Below the pieces are notes generated by a model. The model was not told the DNA's origin. It saw only the letters and a list, made by a program, of their open reading frames with translations, and did not search any database. Of a stretch of DNA of 41,981 bases, positions 41,850-41,981 are shown one piece after another. Made by a program: the position numbers and the translations under genes. The stretch's first letter is position 1. Every line of letters starts with the position of its first letter. Source of the stretch: JAGOEF01 sp964511665 (GTDB lineage Bacteria; Bacteroidota; Bacteroidia; Bacteroidales; ML635J-15); contig CAZEHA010000030.1 of the NCBI GenBank assembly GCA_964511665.1, positions 1-41,981 on the forward strand, written 5' to 3'.

Positions 41850-41981
41850 GGTGTAAATGTATTAATATGCATCAAAAATAACTCATTTTTACATGTCGAT
41901 ACATTCTTGAATAAAAAAATACTTACTCGTAAATTCAACAAGCAAATGCGACAGATTTAAAGAAAACATCTTTAGGTGTCT

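Overview
The window looks like chromosomal DNA from a member of the Bacteroidota, most likely a free-living, at least partly anaerobic Bacteroidales-type organism. Four things support this. One large secreted protein ends in a type IX secretion (T9SS) sorting domain. Promoters read as TTTG / TAnnTTTG rather than the Escherichia coli -35/-10 pattern. Many short lipoproteins and several families common in Bacteroidota (DUF2851, a long urocanate hydratase) are present. An [FeFe]-hydrogenase maturase (HydG) suggests anaerobic metabolism. The species cannot be named from the sequence alone.

Layout. 1-1.8 kb: a DUF2851 protein and an LprI-like secreted protein. 1.8-5.8 kb (minus strand): a tightly overlapping operon of DHH phosphoesterase, three FKBP-family lipoproteins and nadD. 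5.9-9.0 kb: gpmI and a PBP4-type D,D-peptidase, transcribed divergently. 9.0-11.7 kb: a ModE-like winged-helix regulator divergent from an unusually long iron-sulfur L-serine dehydratase. 11.7-12.2 kb: the only gene-free stretch over 300 bp, holding palindromic and direct repeats. 12.2-16.8 kb: ornithine aminotransferase, a HAD nucleotidase, an SPFH/prohibitin protein, a nucleoside phosphorylase and a zinc-ribbon methyltransferase. 16.8-19.6 kb: a surface lipoprotein and dnaX. 19.6-22.6 kb (minus strand): an iron-sulfur module of hydG, two TM1266-type small proteins and an Rrf2 regulator, with a ferritin gene just upstream. 22.7-24.4 kb: a flavin split-barrel protein, DUF2461 and a lone receiver domain. 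24.6-28.5 kb: sucAB, the E1 and E2 of 2-oxoglutarate dehydrogenase. 28.5-32.6 kb: hutU and an M3-like metallopeptidase lipoprotein. 32.7-37.2 kb: two paralogous lipoproteins and a 1173-residue T9SS cargo protein. 37.4-39.6 kb: a MerR regulator, a Nif3-like protein and a C4 zinc-ribbon coiled-coil protein. 39.8-40.0 kb: tRNA-Gly and tRNA-Leu. 40.0-41.9 kb: a small secreted protein, an ECF sigma factor and an unknown protein.

How the genes work together. Most of the window is core metabolism and housekeeping: TCA cycle, glycolysis, NAD synthesis, amino-acid catabolism through serine, ornithine and histidine, replication, and wall remodelling. No phage, insertion sequence, CRISPR array or defence island is seen. 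The strongest leads are as follows. (1) An orphan hydG sits in an operon with a duplicated TM1266 pair and an Fe-S-type Rrf2 regulator, without hydE, hydF or a hydrogenase beside it. (2) dnaX has an A8 tract at residues 483-486, where any one-base slip ends translation within eight codons and would give a gamma-like short form. (3) The serine dehydratase carries an N-terminal region of about 240 residues of unknown function and lacks the C-terminal cysteine of the well-studied enzyme. (4) A repeat island lies behind that gene. (5) A T9SS protein is built only of repeated Ig-like and OB-like modules. None of these is proven to be a new system.
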